Shown piece by piece: positions 63,331 to 64,000 of a stretch of 64,000 nt of DNA. The stretch's first letter is position 1. Every line of letters begins with the position of its first letter. Below the pieces are notes generated by a model, which saw nothing but the letters and a program-made list of their open reading frames with translations, had not been told where the DNA came from and did not search any database. Source of the DNA: Lachnospiraceae bacterium. Lineage in GTDB: Bacteria > Bacillota > Clostridia > Lachnospirales > Lachnospiraceae. The position numbers were made by a program, and so were the translations under genes. Location of the stretch: assembly GCA_017408735.1 (NCBI GenBank), contig JAFQUB010000023.1, positions 62,001 to 126,000 on the forward strand, read 5' to 3'.

Positions 63331-64000
63331 CTATATTAATTTTATAATATCCCCTATTGGAAGATTTGGATTTTCTGTACCCTTAAACATAATTTTACAA
63401 AGATAATAATAAAGATACTCCAGCTGTTCTCTGGAAACCGCCTTAATCTGATGTTCAAAATTGAAATCCAATCCATTATCTTCCGGCCGATGCATAACGG
63501 TTAAATACATTGCCTGGGTTGTGGCTCCGTTCGGATACCACTTTGTCTTATATTTAATATCGCCTAACTTATCCAGACCTTTTTCTTTTAATGTCATTGG
63601 CTGATAAGTTAAAGACATTGGTTCGTAAGTGCAGCCCGGTGCTGTATTATACACCTGAGTTCTGTGACTGAAATAAGACACCGGATTATAGTTTGCATAA
63701 CGAAACATTTCGTTTTGTTTGTCACGAATTTCGTAAATTCCCTCTAAAAAGGTCTTAGTTTCCGGTATAATGGTACGGAACGGGAAAGAATGAATTCTTG
63801 TTCCTCCACTTTTCTTTTCAGACAAAGTCGCCCTTCTCGCAATTGCGGTGTTAATAGAAACATCATCATTTCCATTAGTTTTCTGAAAATAGGTACGAAG
63901 CCCCATAAGTAACAGGCACACCAAAGATACATGATACTTTTCGCAGAAATCCATCAAACGTTTGGTAGGCTCTCCCTCCAAATGGAATATATCTAATTCT
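63331..64000 (-). CDS. Condensation-domain protein (5' part outside window)
   Basis: The last ~220 residues of a NRPS-type condensation/acyltransferase domain; the frame is open to the window edge (upstream residues read ...ELDIFHLEGEPTKRL). Visible features are the C-terminal subdomain with VSINTAIARR, FPFRTIIPETKTF and SYFSHRTQ, and LDFNFEHQIKAVSREQLEYLY. The HHxxxDG catalytic motif would be upstream. With the following ACP and ligase it suggests a split NRPS-like system. Not a complete gene here. Confidence 0.8.
   Translation of the reverse strand, partial: ELDIFHLEGEPTKRLMDFCEKYHVSLVCLLLMGLRTYFQKTNGNDDVSINTAIARRATLSEKKSGGTRIHSFPFRTIIPETKTFLEGIYEIRDKQNEMFRYANYNPVSYFSHRTQVYNTAPGCTYEPMSLTYQPMTLKEKGLDKLGDIKYKTKWYPNGATTQAMYLTVMHRPEDNGLDFNFEHQIKAVSREQLEYLYYYLCKIMFKGTENPNLPIGDIIKLI

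Overview
The window is a low-GC Firmicutes chromosome segment, most likely from a Lachnospiraceae/Clostridia gut anaerobe. This rests on the gene orders dgt-dnaG-rpoD-trmK-nif3 and infC-rpmI-rplT, a class A RNase P RNA, a T-box before thrS, HemZ-type haem synthesis, and strong AGGAGG-type ribosome binding sites. Almost every gene is on the minus strand, so transcription runs from right to left. The plus-strand exceptions are a DUF1540 protein, a ClC antiporter, an 88-residue protein and a two-component pair.

Right to about 46 kb is mainly housekeeping. At 1-8.2 kb are rnpB, a GNAT acetyltransferase and the dgt/dnaG/rpoD/trmK/nif3/nucleoside-kinase operon. At 8.3-12 kb are LrgAB and a pair of CobW-type GTPases, one with a long His/Cys-rich metal-binding insert. 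At 12.1-16.8 kb are two tRNA-Leu genes, glycerol-1-phosphate dehydrogenase, an Hpt protein, HflX, EcsC and an unlisted 57-residue gene. At 17-21 kb are the attenuated infC operon and T-box-controlled thrS. At 21-33.5 kb are a ClC protein, an M20 peptidase, a SEC-C protein, a 1265-residue secreted LRR/repeat protein, a GGDEF/EAL protein and a chemotaxis receptor. At 33.6-44.7 kb are aspS, an HD-GYP protein, hemZ, a metallo-hydrolase, relA, apt, pnp, rpsO and truA.

The accessory part is 46.3-64 kb. It holds a lasso-peptide (RiPP) cluster: PqqD-like B1, sugar transferase, ABC exporter, HprK-like kinase, a 50-residue precursor gene too short for usual calling (50961-51113, minus strand), an asparagine-synthetase-like cyclase, and a B2 leader peptidase. 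The precursor ends in Ser and the kinase resembles those that phosphorylate the C-terminal Ser of paeninodin-type lasso peptides, so a phosphorylated lasso peptide is the working prediction. A secreted transglutaminase/Thr-Pro-repeat protein, preceded by a c-di-GMP-I riboswitch and intrinsic terminator, sits inside this block. Two further c-di-GMP-linked proteins (EAL and HD-GYP) are elsewhere in the window.

Right of enolase is a small defence-like island: a DUF3800 gene preceded by a compact, probably pseudoknotted RNA with its own promoter and terminator, and a DUF262/DUF1524 (GmrSD-like) protein. The right edge carries an acyl-CoA-ligase-like enzyme, a stand-alone acyl carrier protein and a truncated condensation-domain protein, which look like a split NRPS-like module continuing past the window.
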